NCBI RefSeq assembly: GCF_014170335.1
Contig: NZ_LZZS01000005.1
Coordinates: 124,001 to 188,000, forward strand
Length of the DNA: 64,000 nt
From: Achromobacter sp. UMC46
Lineage (GTDB): Bacteria > Pseudomonadota > Gammaproteobacteria > Burkholderiales > Burkholderiaceae_B
Direction: 5' to 3'
Shown here: one piece after another, positions 18,056 to 26,703 of the stretch
Numbering within the stretch: position 1 is the first letter of the stretch
Layout: each line of letters begins with the position of its first letter
Notes under the pieces: model-generated
What the model was told of the DNA's origin: nothing
What the model saw: only the letters and a program-made list of their open reading frames with translations
Databases searched by the model: none
Made by a program: the position numbers and the translations under genes

Positions 18056-19609
18056 TTATCGGATTTCCCGCAACGTCAGGGCCGAATCGGCCGCTGCGCG
18101 GGGCGTCCACGGGGAAAACACCAACAGGCTGATCGCGGCCAGAATCAATGCACTGGCGGCACCGTAAGCCATGACCCATCCGAAACCGGACACGAGCGCG
18201 GATTGCAGCGTGCCAGCGCCCTGGCTGGCTGAGGAAATCAGCGCCTCGCGTTCCAGCACGGCCATGTCGCCGGCGGCGATCTTTTCCGCCACCAGGCGCA
18301 ACGCCGGCCCGTCGGCCACCGCCAGGGCGTCAGCCAGGTACGCCGACACACCCTCGACCAGCACCAGGCCCATCAAGGCGATGCTGAACGCCAGCGACGT
18401 CATTCTGGCGCTCATGTCGGCCCCCGAAGCCATGCCCGCCCGCTCCCCCGGGACCGCGGCCGTGATCGTGTTGGCGACCGGCGTGTTCGTCAGCCCAAGG
18501 CCGACGCCAGCGACGATGCAGCCCGGCAGGATCCACCAGCCCGGTTGCGAGGAATGGCTGCCGGACACCATCAAGAGGAAGCCTGCGCCGATAAGGCTCA
18601 AGCCGGCGGGGATGACGAACCCCGGGTGATACCGCAGGGACAGTTTCTCGCCGACCGGCGGCATGAAGAGCGTGGGCAAGGTGTAGGCCAGCAGCGCGGC
18701 GCCGGTCTGCACGCTGTCGTACCCCAGACCGCCATGGAAGTAGATCGGCAGATAGATGATGAACGGCCAAAAGCTCAGATTCATGCCGACCGAGCCCGCA
18801 AGCGCCCCCGAGAAATCGCGGTTCCGGAACACCGCGAAATCGATCATCGGGTGGCGGCTGTTCTTCTCGGCGACGACGAACCCGATGAAGCAGACGGCCG
18901 ACAAACCGATGATGCCCAGCGCCACCGGGCTGCCGAAGCCCAGCACCGGGCCCTGCGTCACGAACAGCACCAGGCAGAACACGGCCACGGACAGCGTCAG
19001 GATGCCCGCGATGTCCAGCGGCCGCACTTGCGGATCGCGTGATTCCTCGACCGCCGCATACGCCAGGGCCAGCGTAGCCACCGCCAGGGCGCCGTGGATC
19101 AGGAATACCCACTCCCAGCTCGTCAAGGCAAGGATGGCGCCACCTACGATCGGTCCGAAGCCCAATCCGACGCCGAAGATGATTCCCCACCACGAAAACG
19201 CCGCGCCCCGCTCGCGCCCGTCGCGGAACTGGCTGGACAGGATCGCCACTTGGCAGATCAGCATCATCGCGGCGCTGAGACCTTGCAGAAAGCGTGCCAC
19301 GATCAGCACCCGGATGTCCTCGGTCAGCCCGCATACCAGCGACGTCACGCCGAAGGCGACGATGCCGATCATGAACAGGCGCTTGCGCCCGTAGCGGTCC
19401 GCCAACGTCCCCGTCGCCATCAAGATGGTCGTCATCGCGATCGTGTAGGCGGCCATCACCCACTGGAGCTGCCTGAAACTGGCGCCCATGGCCTGCTCGA
19501 TCGTCGATAGCACCGGCGGCACGCTGGATATCTCCAGGCCCAGCATCAATGCGGAAAGGCAGATGGCGGCCAAGGCGAGCTTGCCCTGGCGGGAGGATAC
19601 GGCGGTCAT
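18056..19609 (-). CDS. MFS drug exporter of the DHA2 (EmrB/QacA) family, 14 helices
   Basis: The 517-residue membrane protein has the family signature motifs: LDxxxVNVALP-like helix 1 (SALMLGLEISSVPPVL), GTLADRYGRKRLF (motif A), RFLQGLSAAMM and the antiporter motif C GVGLGFGPIVGG. It probably expels drugs or dyes with protons. The divergent LysR gene begins 100 bases away and is the likely regulator. The start at 19609 is fixed by GGAGA seven bases upstream; 14 more codons lie in frame upstream. No membrane-fusion partner gene (EmrA type) is present. Confidence 0.85.
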   Translation of the reverse strand: MTAVSSRQGKLALAAICLSALMLGLEISSVPPVLSTIEQAMGASFRQLQWVMAAYTIAMTTILMATGTLADRYGRKRLFMIGIVAFGVTSLVCGLTEDIRVLIVARFLQGLSAAMMLICQVAILSSQFRDGRERGAAFSWWGIIFGVGLGFGPIVGGAILALTSWEWVFLIHGALAVATLALAYAAVEESRDPQVRPLDIAGILTLSVAVFCLVLFVTQGPVLGFGSPVALGIIGLSAVCFIGFVVAEKNSRHPMIDFAVFRNRDFSGALAGSVGMNLSFWPFIIYLPIYFHGGLGYDSVQTGAALLAYTLPTLFMPPVGEKLSLRYHPGFVIPAGLSLIGAGFLLMVSGSHSSQPGWWILPGCIVAGVGLGLTNTPVANTITAAVPGERAGMASGADMSARMTSLAFSIALMGLVLVEGVSAYLADALAVADGPALRLVAEKIAAGDMAVLEREALISSASQGAGTLQSALVSGFGWVMAYGAASALILAAISLLVFSPWTPRAAADSALTLREIR

Positions 19610-19677
19610 CGGTAGATCTCCAAGCTGAGTTGCACGCATGGTAGGCGGCAATCAACCATTCAGCAATGCTATGCTTG

Positions 19678-19694
19678 GATATATCAGTAATATC
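19678..19694. promoter_or_regulatory. Candidate LysR operator between the divergent exporter and regulator genes
   Basis: GATAT-N7-ATATC (19678-19694) contains the T-N11-A pattern of LysR sites and lies 16 bases before the regulator ATG, so the regulator could repress itself there and act on the exporter promoter. Confidence 0.45.
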
Positions 19695-19709
19695 AATTAC
19701 GGATAGATA

Positions 19710-20585
19710 ATGAACCGACCCCTGCTGGATGTGGATGCCGTCCAGGCCTTCCTCGCCATCGCCGAATTCCGCAGCTTCACCAAAGCCGCCGACGCCCTGG
19801 GCAGCACCCAAGGCGCGATAAGCGTCAAGCTCAAGCGCCTGGAAACGCGGTTGGGCCACAAGCTGATCGAACGGACGCCGCGCCTGGTGCGCCTATCCGC
19901 GCAAGGAGCGATATTCGAGAACGCCGCACGCGAATTCGTGGCCGCGCATGATCGCGCGCTGGCGTCGCTGCACACCGAACGGCGGCACTTCAGGCTGGGC
20001 ATCGCTTCGCATATGGCGGGGCCCGAAACCCCGACCTTGCTGGCCCGGCTACACCAGCGCGACCCGGCGTTGAGCATCGAGGTCCGGCTGGACAATTCGC
20101 ACACGCTGCTGGACGCCTTCGACAACGGCGACCTGGAGGCCGTGATCGTCGGCCAGGAAGATGACCGCCGCGACGGCGAAGACCTCGGGCCCGAACATTT
20201 CAGCTGGTTCGCCGCGCCAGGCTTCGAATGGCGCGCCGGCGATCCGCTCAGGATGGCGGCCTTGATGCCGTGCTGCCAGGTCCGCAACACGGCGATCCAG
20301 GCGCTGGATCGAAGCGATATCGCCTGGAACGAGGTCTTTGTCGGCGGCGGCTACGCCGTGATGGCCGCCGTCTCTGCCGGCTTGGCGGTCGGCGCCCTGG
20401 CCTGCCGCCTGGCCCCGGCGGACACCATCGACGTCGGCGAGCGCTTTGCGCTGCCCGCCCTGCCTTCGTCTCGCGTCATGCTGCACTCGACGTTGACGGA
20501 TTCGCGCTCGCGCGATGCGTTGCGGACCATCGCGGCCGCCTACCGCGAACACCGCAGCGTCAGGCAAGTGGCGCCGCAAGCCTAA
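19710..20585 (+). CDS. LysR-family transcriptional regulator
   Basis: The 291-residue protein has an HTH at residues about 8-60 (DVDAVQAFLAIAEFRSFTKA, then STQGAISVKLKRLETRLG) and a shorter effector domain. FRLGIASHMAG begins the sensing part at about residue 94. It is divergent from the DHA2 exporter across 100 bases that hold a LysR-type dyad, so it probably controls the exporter. It ends just before a strong terminator shared with the convergent porin gene. Confidence 0.85.
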   Translation: MNRPLLDVDAVQAFLAIAEFRSFTKAADALGSTQGAISVKLKRLETRLGHKLIERTPRLVRLSAQGAIFENAAREFVAAHDRALASLHTERRHFRLGIASHMAGPETPTLLARLHQRDPALSIEVRLDNSHTLLDAFDNGDLEAVIVGQEDDRRDGEDLGPEHFSWFAAPGFEWRAGDPLRMAALMPCCQVRNTAIQALDRSDIAWNEVFVGGGYAVMAAVSAGLAVGALACRLAPADTIDVGERFALPALPSSRVMLHSTLTDSRSRDALRTIAAAYREHRSVRQVAPQA

Positions 20586-20596
20586 AAAAAGGGGAA

Positions 20597-20631
20597 TTGA
20601 TGGGGACTGCCCATCAGGCAGTCTCCATCAA
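20597..20631. terminator. Bidirectional terminator between a LysR gene and the porin gene
   Basis: A 15-bp stem (TTGATGGGGACTGCC against GGCAGTCTCCATCAA, one G-T pair) is flanked by A7GGGG on the left and CCCCCAAAA on the right. A second hairpin (GGCGCCTT/AAGGCGCC) follows near 20647-20664. Confidence 0.8.
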
Positions 20632-20679
20632 TCCCCCAAAAGGCCGGCGCCTTTTCAAGGCGCCGCCACGGATTTCACA

Positions 20680-21432
20680 TCAGAACGAGCGCGATACCGA
20701 GAAGACCGCACCCAGGCGGCCCGACGGGTGGCCGTATTTGGTGGGCAGCCAGTTGTCCTTGGTGGCCCCGACCGCGGCCAGGCCCAGCACCCAGCCCTTC
20801 AGGTCTTTGGTCACGCCGACCTTGTAGTCGACGTAATGGCCGATCGAATCGCCGTCCATGTTCGATTGGTTCTTCAGCTTCTGATAGCCCAGGTGCCCCA
20901 GCAGGCCCCAGCCGTCGCCCAGATCGAACGTGGCCGTGCCGTCCAGATACCAGGTGCCTTTGCTGTCCGGCGTGCTGAAGAAGTCGCTGGGCGTGTAGGA
21001 GTACTTCAGCGAGTAGTTGCCGTAAGAAGCGCCCAGGTAGAGGTCAGTGTTGTTGTAGTTGCCGCCCTTCGGGGAGCTGGAGCCCGGGTAGTAGTAGTGC
21101 AGCACGCCGGCGTCCAGCGTGAAGCCGCCGCCGACGTCGCCCTTCCAGCCGCCGTAGAAATCCATTTCCAGGTTGCCGTCGGTGAACACGAAGTTGGAGA
21201 CGTTGGAGTTCCAGTTGCCCAGGTAGAAGCCGGAGCTGTGCGTCAGATCGATGCCCAGTTGCGCTGCGGGGCGGAAGTCGGTCTGCGAGTAGCCGCGGAA
21301 CCGGTAGTCGCTGGCAATGGTGGCGTTGCCGCTAAGAGAAAAACCGCCCCCCAGATCGGTGGGTTCGGCTTGGGCCGTCGAGCCGAAACAAACGGCAAGC
21401 GCGAAAGGCAAGGCTAGCAACGTCTTCTTCAT
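20680..21432 (-). CDS. TorF-family putative outer-membrane porin (TIGR02001 / gcw_chp type)
   Basis: The 250-residue protein has a 22-residue signal (MKKTLLALPFALAVCFGSTAQA) and a beta-barrel pattern of alternating hydrophobic and aromatic residues. It opens with the family hallmark GNATIASDYRFRGYSQTDFRPAAQLGID and ends in Phe (VFSVSRSF), as outer-membrane barrels do. Relatives are thought to be channels or porins, and in other beta-proteobacteria they often stand before glnK-amtB. Here no such genes follow, yet a sigma-54 promoter and NtrC-like box precede it, suggesting expression on nitrogen limitation. Function is inferred from context. Confidence 0.82.
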   Translation of the reverse strand: MKKTLLALPFALAVCFGSTAQAEPTDLGGGFSLSGNATIASDYRFRGYSQTDFRPAAQLGIDLTHSSGFYLGNWNSNVSNFVFTDGNLEMDFYGGWKGDVGGGFTLDAGVLHYYYPGSSSPKGGNYNNTDLYLGASYGNYSLKYSYTPSDFFSTPDSKGTWYLDGTATFDLGDGWGLLGHLGYQKLKNQSNMDGDSIGHYVDYKVGVTKDLKGWVLGLAAVGATKDNWLPTKYGHPSGRLGAVFSVSRSF

Positions 21433-21533
21433 GGTGCGGAGTCCTGATCGGATTTAACGAGGAGGAGGACGGCCTTGCGGCGCATCCCTCTGACCGGTTT
21501 TGCGGCGGTTGGATACCGGCTCCCTTTCCCTTA

Positions 21534-21550
21534 AGCAATGTCCATGCCAG
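21534..21550 (-). promoter_or_regulatory. Sigma-54 promoter of the TorF-like porin gene
   Basis: CTGGCATGGACATTGCT on the minus strand has GG at -24 and GC at -12 with exact spacing; it differs from the consensus TGGCACG-N4-TTGCW at one position. Transcription would start near 21523, giving a leader of about 90 bases. Confidence 0.72.
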
Positions 21551-21600
21551 GTTTCAAACGGGTGACAAACGGCTGTCTGGCCGTTGAATCCCAACGCCCG

Positions 21601-21617
21601 CGCACCACAAGCGTGCA
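21601..21617 (-). promoter_or_regulatory. NtrC-like enhancer site upstream of the sigma-54 promoter
   Basis: TGCACGCTTGTGGTGCG keeps both conserved half-sites GCAC-N7-GTGC of NtrC boxes. Its centre is about 86 bases upstream of the predicted start, a usable enhancer distance. Confidence 0.6.
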
Positions 21618-21814
21618 GACGCCGCCTGGCTGCTTGCTGCCTGTGCCTCAATATGGGGAATCCGCGCCAAGCTGGGGCGCGATGAGGGGAAAGCCGCTAC
21701 CGGCAGCCGCTCCAGAAAGAAAAACCCCGGGTCGCGCAATCGCGCGATCCGGGGTTTGTTGCTCGGGCTGCGACGCCGTCGGGCGCCGCATGCCGGCCGC
21801 TTTGGCCGGCGGAG
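21618..21814. other. Remaining intergenic sequence between the porin control region and the Spy-like gene
   Basis: Apart from the sigma-54/NtrC elements and the terminator at 21723-21756, I see no gene or clear signal here. A small hairpin AACGGC/GCCGTT (21568-21585) lies between the NtrC-like box and the -24 element. Confidence 0.4.
21723..21756 (-). terminator. Rho-independent terminator of the Spy-like gene
   Basis: AACCCCGG/CCGGGGTT plus TCGCGC/GCGCGA form a long stem with a four-base loop. On the minus strand it is followed by TTTTTC. Confidence 0.85.
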
Positions 21815-22438
21815 TTAGCTCGCCGGTGCCGGCGGCGGGGCGACGTCGCCCGCGGCCGGAGGCGGCGGCGTCGCGCCCCTGCCCTTGCCGCCATGGCGGC
21901 CTTCCATCTTGGCGTGGCGCTCCTGCATCTTGGCTTCGCGGTCCTTGACCAGCTTGGTCACCTGGCCGCGCTGGGTGTCGTTCAGGCTATCCCAGACGGC
22001 CAGCCACTGGTCGCGCACTTGCTGGCCTTGCGCCCGGAACTGGTCGCGCGTCTGGTCCGACTGCGCCATCAGGGCCCGCGGGTCGAGCTTGCCGCTGTCC
22101 AACTGCGACTTCAGCAGGTCGTGGCGCTTGCCGCCCGACGCCCGCATGGCTTCGTGCAGGCTGCGCTGGCTGTCCTGCGCGGTCTTGAACAGCGCTTGTT
22201 GCTTGTCGTCCAGCTTCAACTGGTCAACCTGCGCCTTGGAGACGGGGCCGATGCCGGGGACGAACAAGCCGTCGCGCATGCCCTTGTGGAACTCGCCGCG
22301 TTGACCGTGTTGCATGGCGGCCGGACCGCCATCAGCAGGAGGCGGCGGCGCAGCCATGACGGAACCGGCCACCAGACCGCCCGTTGCGGCGACAAATGCA
22401 AGAGCGGCCAAATTGGAGCGAATAGCGAATCGGGACAT
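21815..22438 (-). CDS. Periplasmic Spy/CpxP-like LTXXQ-motif protein
   Basis: The 207-residue protein has a signal peptide (to about residue 33), then helical segments rich in Gln, Lys and Arg. LKLDDKQQALFKTAQDSQ and LNDTQRGQVTKLVKDREAKMQERH are the paired motif regions of Spy/CpxP chaperones. The C-terminus is Pro/Ala-rich and low complexity. Relatives bind misfolded periplasmic proteins or sense metals. The ATG at 22438 has GGAGA nine bases upstream. It is a single-gene unit ending at a strong terminator. Confidence 0.75.
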   Translation of the reverse strand: MSRFAIRSNLAALAFVAATGGLVAGSVMAAPPPPADGGPAAMQHGQRGEFHKGMRDGLFVPGIGPVSKAQVDQLKLDDKQQALFKTAQDSQRSLHEAMRASGGKRHDLLKSQLDSGKLDPRALMAQSDQTRDQFRAQGQQVRDQWLAVWDSLNDTQRGQVTKLVKDREAKMQERHAKMEGRHGGKGRGATPPPPAAGDVAPPPAPAS

Positions 22439-22604
22439 GTGGTGTCTCCTGAAAGTGAAGAAAGCGAGGCCATTGTGCGATCCGCCCGGTTTCAACCGGG
22501 TTTCGTCCCCGCCGTCCATGTTTCAGTCGATTGCGCAACCGTCGGACGTGAAGACGGGGCCTGACAGGCCCCGTGCTTCGTCCATCGCCAGCCCGCTCGA
22601 CGCG

Positions 22605-23384
22605 TCAGGTCGCGTCCCAGGCCGCCATGTATTCCTTCCAATGCGGCGCGTCGCTGGCGGCCAGCGTATCGCGCACCAGGGCGATTTCGGCGTCATAGGC
22701 GGTGCGGTCCAGCTCGCCGCGCAAAAAGCGGAAGCGGCAGTACACCAGCCAGGTATTGACGACGTCGGTCTCGCAATAGGCGCGGACTTCGTCGGCGCGG
22801 CCCGTGCTCCAGGCCTCCCAGACCTTGCTGCCGTCCATCCCGAGCTTGCCGGGAAAGCCGCACAGCTTGGCCAAGTCGTCCAGCGGCGCGTTGGCGCGGC
22901 CGTTGTACTTGGCCAGCACGTCCATCAAGTCCAGATGGCGCGTGTGGTAGCGCGCGATGTAGTTGTTGAACTTGAAGTCGCGGTCTTCCTCGCCCATGTC
23001 CCAATAGCGCGGCGCGGGCACGCCCAGGATCAGGCTGCGGTAGTGCAGGACGGGCAGGTCGAAACCCGATCCGTTCCAGCTCACCAGTTTGGGCGTGTAG
23101 CGTTCGATGGTCTTGAAGAAGCCCGCCAGCAAGGCGGCCTCGGGATCATCGGGCTGGCCCAGCGTCTTGACGCGGAAGCCTTGGTCGTCGCGGAACACGC
23201 AACCCACCACCGCCACCTTGTGCAGGTGCAATGGCAGGAAGTCGTGCCCGACGGCTTCGCGGCGCGCGGTCAGCGCGCGTTCGACCACTTCCTGGTCCGG
23301 GACCTCGGGGCCCCAGCCGTTGAGCTTGCGCAGCCCATCGGCGTCGGGGATGGTTTCAAGGTCGAATACCAGGGTGGGCGTCAT
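22605..23384 (-). CDS. Predicted 3'-5' exonuclease (PolB-related DEDD family)
   Basis: The 259-residue protein has the three exonuclease motifs: LVFDLETIPD (Asp-x-Glu, residues 8-10), SWNGSGFDLPVLHYRS (Asp at about 109) and a late YCETDVVNTWLVYCRF (Asp). This is the pattern of the PF10108-type exonucleases related to the proofreading domain of PolB. It probably trims DNA or RNA 3' ends. Its ATG overlaps the nlpD stop (ATGA), so it is translationally coupled to surE-pcm-nlpD and occupies the place held by rpoS in enterobacteria. Confidence 0.85.
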   Translation of the reverse strand: MTPTLVFDLETIPDADGLRKLNGWGPEVPDQEVVERALTARREAVGHDFLPLHLHKVAVVGCVFRDDQGFRVKTLGQPDDPEAALLAGFFKTIERYTPKLVSWNGSGFDLPVLHYRSLILGVPAPRYWDMGEEDRDFKFNNYIARYHTRHLDLMDVLAKYNGRANAPLDDLAKLCGFPGKLGMDGSKVWEAWSTGRADEVRAYCETDVVNTWLVYCRFRFLRGELDRTAYDAEIALVRDTLAASDAPHWKEYMAAWDAT

Positions 23385-24241
23385 TTGGCGGGCAGGTACT
23401 GCATGGGGTCGACCGGCGTGCCTTGGCGACGGATCTCGAAATGCAGGCGCGGCGACGTCGTGTCGGTCTGGCCGAGCTCGGCGATCTTGGCGCCGCGCTT
23501 GACGTTCTGCCCCGTCTTCACCAGCAACGCGCGGTTGTGCGCATACGCGGTGATGAAACCGTTCTGGTGTTCGACGATGATCAAGTTGCCCAGGCCGCGC
23601 ACGCCGTTGCCGCTGTACTTGACCAGGCCATCCGCCGCAGCGGTGATCGGGTCGCCCAGCGCGCCGGAAATGTCGATGCCCTTGCTGCTGGCGTTGAAGG
23701 TCTGCACGATCGCGCCATTGGCGGGCCAGGCCCAGTTGATGACGCTGGCATCCGCTGCGCGCGGGGAAGGCTTGACCTCGACCGGCGCGGGCGCCGGCGT
23801 GGCCGACGAATCCGGCGGCGGCAGCGATGCGACCGGCGCGTCGGGTTGATCCAGCGGCCTGGGCTGCGGCTTGGCGCTGGCGACAGGCGCCGTTTGCGCG
23901 CCGCCGCCCGACCCGCCGGACATCTTCAGCACCTGGCCGACCGAGATCTGGTTGGGGTCGCTGAGGTTGTTCCAGCGCTTGACGCTTTCGATATCCACGT
24001 TGTTGGAACGGGCGATCTTATAGAGCGTGTCGCCCGGCTTGACCACATAGCTGCCGCCGGGCTGAGCCGACGGCGAGGGTTGCCCGCCGGTCATGTCGAC
24101 CACCGGTGCACGAGTACCTTTCGATGCGCAGCCGGCCAGAATGGCCAGGCTGAGCGCCCCCGCGATGAAGAGCGGGCGGCGCAGGCGCGTCATGGACGCG
24201 CCCTTAGTCATATCGGTCAGTTGCGACTGCCCGTTGAGCAT
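23381..24241 (-). CDS. nlpD: NlpD-like lipoprotein: LysM + degenerate M23 domain
   Basis: The 286-residue protein has a lipobox (LAILAGC, Cys near residue 38), a LysM domain for peptidoglycan (YVVKPGDTLYKIARSNNVD), a Pro/Ala-rich linker and a LytM-like M23 domain. The M23 domain keeps LHFEIR but has KGIDISG where active enzymes carry a metal-binding His, as in E. coli NlpD. Such proteins do not cut the wall but activate amidase AmiC at the septum. Start chosen at 24241 (AGGAG six bases upstream); a TTG at 24262 overlaps the pcm stop. It overlaps the next gene by four bases. Confidence 0.88.
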   Translation of the reverse strand: MLNGQSQLTDMTKGASMTRLRRPLFIAGALSLAILAGCASKGTRAPVVDMTGGQPSPSAQPGGSYVVKPGDTLYKIARSNNVDIESVKRWNNLSDPNQISVGQVLKMSGGSGGGAQTAPVASAKPQPRPLDQPDAPVASLPPPDSSATPAPAPVEVKPSPRAADASVINWAWPANGAIVQTFNASSKGIDISGALGDPITAAADGLVKYSGNGVRGLGNLIIVEHQNGFITAYAHNRALLVKTGQNVKRGAKIAELGQTDTTSPRLHFEIRRQGTPVDPMQYLPAK

Positions 24242-24258
24242 ACGTTTCTCCTGTTTGC

Positions 24259-25083
24259 TCAAGATTGTATTCCGGCACGTAGCGGCACAAAGCGCACGGC
24301 CTCTAATTCAGTGCGTTTCCAGCTGGCTGCGCCGGTGCGTTCGATCAGCACCAGGCGCTGGTTCGAGCCCCCTTCGGGAGCGATCAGGCGGCCACCCGGC
24401 GCAAGCTGCGTAAGCAGCGCTTGCGGAATGGCCAAGCCAGCGGCAGCCACAACGATAGCATCGAACGGGGCCACGCCGGGCAGGCCCAAGGTGCCGTCGC
24501 CGTAGATCAGACGAATACGCGTGGTCAGCCGCAAGGCGCGCAGATGCTCACGCGCGAGCTCGTAGAGGCCGCGGATGCGTTCGATCGAATGGACCTCGCG
24601 CACGAACTGCGCAAGCACCGCCGCCTGATAGCCGCAACCGGCGCCCACTTCGAGCACGCGGGTCGGCGTGCGGTCTTCGCACACGGCCGCGATCATGCGC
24701 GCCACCACCCAAGGCTGCGAGATGGTCTGCGAGTGCCCGATGGGCAACGCCGCGTCTTCATACGCGCGGCTGGCCAGCGCTTCATCGACGAACAGATGGC
24801 GCGGCACGGCGGACATGGCGTTCAGGACGCGCTCGTCGCTGACGCCCTGGCTGCGCAGGCGCTGCACCATCGCCTGGCGCAGGCGGTCGGAGTTCAGGCC
24901 CAGATTGCTGCCGGCGGCCGGCGCCGGCGCTTGCGCCTGGCGCGGCAAGGTGGCGGCCGAAATGCGGGTGTTGCTGTTGGCGGGCGTGACGCCGGGGCTG
25001 AGCCGGCCGGAGTCGTAGCGGACCGGACTGGGCCGGCCCGGCACCGCCTGGGATACGTCGGGTTGGCTTACGCGTTTGCGCAT
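24259..25083 (-). CDS. pcm: Protein-L-isoaspartate O-methyltransferase
   Basis: The enzyme repairs isoaspartyl residues in aged proteins using SAM. Residues from about 70 to 274 are the PCMT domain: [32 protein letters not shown], here cited by its ends (VPRHLF to TISQP), and SAM motif [16 protein letters not shown]. The first 65 residues are a poorly conserved Ser/Pro/Ala-rich extension absent from E. coli Pcm (208 residues). I start at 25083 (MRKRVSQPD), which lies inside the last codons of surE; translational coupling is likely. The order surE-pcm-nlpD is the classic proteobacterial one. Confidence 0.9.
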   Translation of the reverse strand: MRKRVSQPDVSQAVPGRPSPVRYDSGRLSPGVTPANSNTRISAATLPRQAQAPAPAAGSNLGLNSDRLRQAMVQRLRSQGVSDERVLNAMSAVPRHLFVDEALASRAYEDAALPIGHSQTISQPWVVARMIAAVCEDRTPTRVLEVGAGCGYQAAVLAQFVREVHSIERIRGLYELAREHLRALRLTTRIRLIYGDGTLGLPGVAPFDAIVVAAAGLAIPQALLTQLAPGGRLIAPEGGSNQRLVLIERTGAASWKRTELEAVRFVPLRAGIQS

Positions 25084-25826
25084 AGCGGCTCTGCCCAAGT
25101 GCGGATTTCATCCAGTTGGCTGTGCTGGGTCAGGTCCAGGCGCAGCGGCGTGACCGACACCATGCCCTGCTCCACCGCATGGAAATCCGTACCTGGGGCG
25201 GCATCGGCGGCCAGGCCGACCGGCCCGATCCAATAGACCGTGTCGCCATACGGCGTCGTGGTGCGCACCACGGGCTGCGACGGATGCCGCTTGCCCAGGC
25301 GCGTGACCGCGAAACCGTGCAGGTCGTCGAAGCGCCGGTTGGGGATGTTGACGTTCAGCAGCACCGGCGCCGCCAGGGGCTGGGCCAGATGCCGTTCCAC
25401 GACCAGCCGGGCGGCGCGCGCGGCGGAATCGATGTGTTCCCAGCCTTTTTCGGCCAGCGAGAACGCGATGGACGGGATGCCGAACAGATAGCCTTCGCTG
25501 GCCGCGGCGACCGTGCCGGAGTACAGCGTGTCGTCGCCCATGTTGGCGCCGTTGTTGATGCCGGACACGACCAGGTCGGGCCGCGCGTCCATCAGCCCCG
25601 TCAACGCCACGTGGACGCAATCGGAAGGCGTGCCGCTGACGGCGATGAAGCCGTTGGACGCCGTGCGCACCGACAAGGGGCGGTTCAGCGTCAGGGAGTT
25701 TGAGGCGCCGCTATGGTTGGTCTCGGGCGCGACGACGGTTAAATCGCCCAAGCCTTGCAGCGCTGCTACCAGCGCTTCGAGCCCAGGGGCCGAGTAACCA
25801 TCATCGTTCGAAACCAGAATTCGCAT
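25068..25826 (-). CDS. surE: 5'/3'-nucleotidase SurE
   Basis: The 252-residue phosphatase acts on nucleoside monophosphates and short polyphosphates. Its N-terminus [16 protein letters not shown] carries the metal-binding Asp-Asp pair. [24 protein letters not shown] and [22 protein letters not shown] follow, all family landmarks. The frame extends upstream, but homology fixes the ATG at 25826. It is the first gene of the surE-pcm-nlpD-exonuclease operon and diverges from plsY. Confidence 0.94.
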   Translation of the reverse strand: MRILVSNDDGYSAPGLEALVAALQGLGDLTVVAPETNHSGASNSLTLNRPLSVRTASNGFIAVSGTPSDCVHVALTGLMDARPDLVVSGINNGANMGDDTLYSGTVAAASEGYLFGIPSIAFSLAEKGWEHIDSAARAARLVVERHLAQPLAAPVLLNVNIPNRRFDDLHGFAVTRLGKRHPSQPVVRTTTPYGDTVYWIGPVGLAADAAPGTDFHAVEQGMVSVTPLRLDLTQHSQLDEIRTWAEPLCANA

Positions 25827-26016
25827 TGTGCATCCGAAAGAAAATAAAATGCGGGTGGACGTGTCGGATTGTACCGTCCGCAGCCTCACCCTGTATGCCG
25901 GTCTTGCCAGCCCCTGCCCACCGAGGCGCCGGCGCCACGCTCGATAACCCGTAGCCAGGGGCGGCGGCCGGCGCGGTAGAATCCGCGCCATTACGACAAC
26001 AACGGATTCCCTCTCC

Positions 26017-26658
26017 ATGGCGATTACCGAACCCTCCCTGGCGTTCACCGCTGCACTCATCGTGCTGGCTTACCTGATCGGCTCCGTGCCGTTCGCGGTG
26101 GTCGTCAGCAAGCTGATGGGGCTGCAAGACCCCCGTAGCTACGGGTCCAAGAACCCCGGCGCCACCAATGTGCTGCGTACCGGCAACAAGACGGCCGCCG
26201 CGCTGACCTTGCTGGGCGACGCCGCAAAGGGATGGTTCGCGATCTGGCTGGCCGAAAGGCTGGCCCCCGGCATGGCCCCGGCGGGCCTGGCCCTGGTGGC
26301 GCTGGCCGCCTTCGTGGGCCACTTGTACCCCGTTTTCCTGGGGTTCAAGGGCGGCAAGGGCGTGGCGACGGCGCTGGGCGTGCTGGTGGCGATCCAGCCC
26401 TGGCTGGCCGTGGCCACCGCGGCCACCTGGCTGATCATCGCCGTCTTCTTCCGCTATTCCTCGCTGGCCTCGCTGGTGGCGGCGTTCTTCGCCCCGGTGT
26501 ATTACGTGTTCGGCTCGGGGCTGGCCTGGTATGCGCAACCGGCCATGGGCGTCGCGCTGGCGGTGATCGGCGTGCTGCTGTTCTACCGCCATCGCGCCAA
26601 CATCACCCGCCTGATCCAGGGCACCGAAAGCAAGATCGGCGGCGGCAAGAAAAAGTAA
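26017..26658 (+). CDS. plsY: Acyl-phosphate:glycerol-3-phosphate acyltransferase PlsY
   Basis: The 213-residue membrane enzyme makes lysophosphatidate from acyl-phosphate, the first step of phospholipid synthesis. It has the conserved motifs of its three cytoplasmic loops: [30 protein letters not shown] and [15 protein letters not shown], with about five membrane helices. The C-terminus is basic (KIGGGKKK). It is a single gene between divergent surE and convergent tsaD, with a strong terminator after it. Confidence 0.94.
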   Translation: MAITEPSLAFTAALIVLAYLIGSVPFAVVVSKLMGLQDPRSYGSKNPGATNVLRTGNKTAAALTLLGDAAKGWFAIWLAERLAPGMAPAGLALVALAAFVGHLYPVFLGFKGGKGVATALGVLVAIQPWLAVATAATWLIIAVFFRYSSLASLVAAFFAPVYYVFGSGLAWYAQPAMGVALAVIGVLLFYRHRANITRLIQGTESKIGGGKKK

Positions 26659-26673
26659 GGCTTGCCCACGCTG

Positions 26674-26703
26674 AAAACGGGCGGCCTGCGGGCCGCCCGT
26701 TTT
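26674..26703. terminator. Strong bidirectional terminator between plsY and tsaD
   Basis: AAAACGGGCGGCC and GGCCGCCCGTTTT pair perfectly over 13 bp with a TGCG loop. The A- and T-runs work on both strands. Confidence 0.92.

Noticed and set aside
20586-20680. Insertion-sequence end or transposon remnant
   Set aside because: The long inverted repeat fits a bidirectional terminator between convergent genes; no transposase sequence or target duplication.
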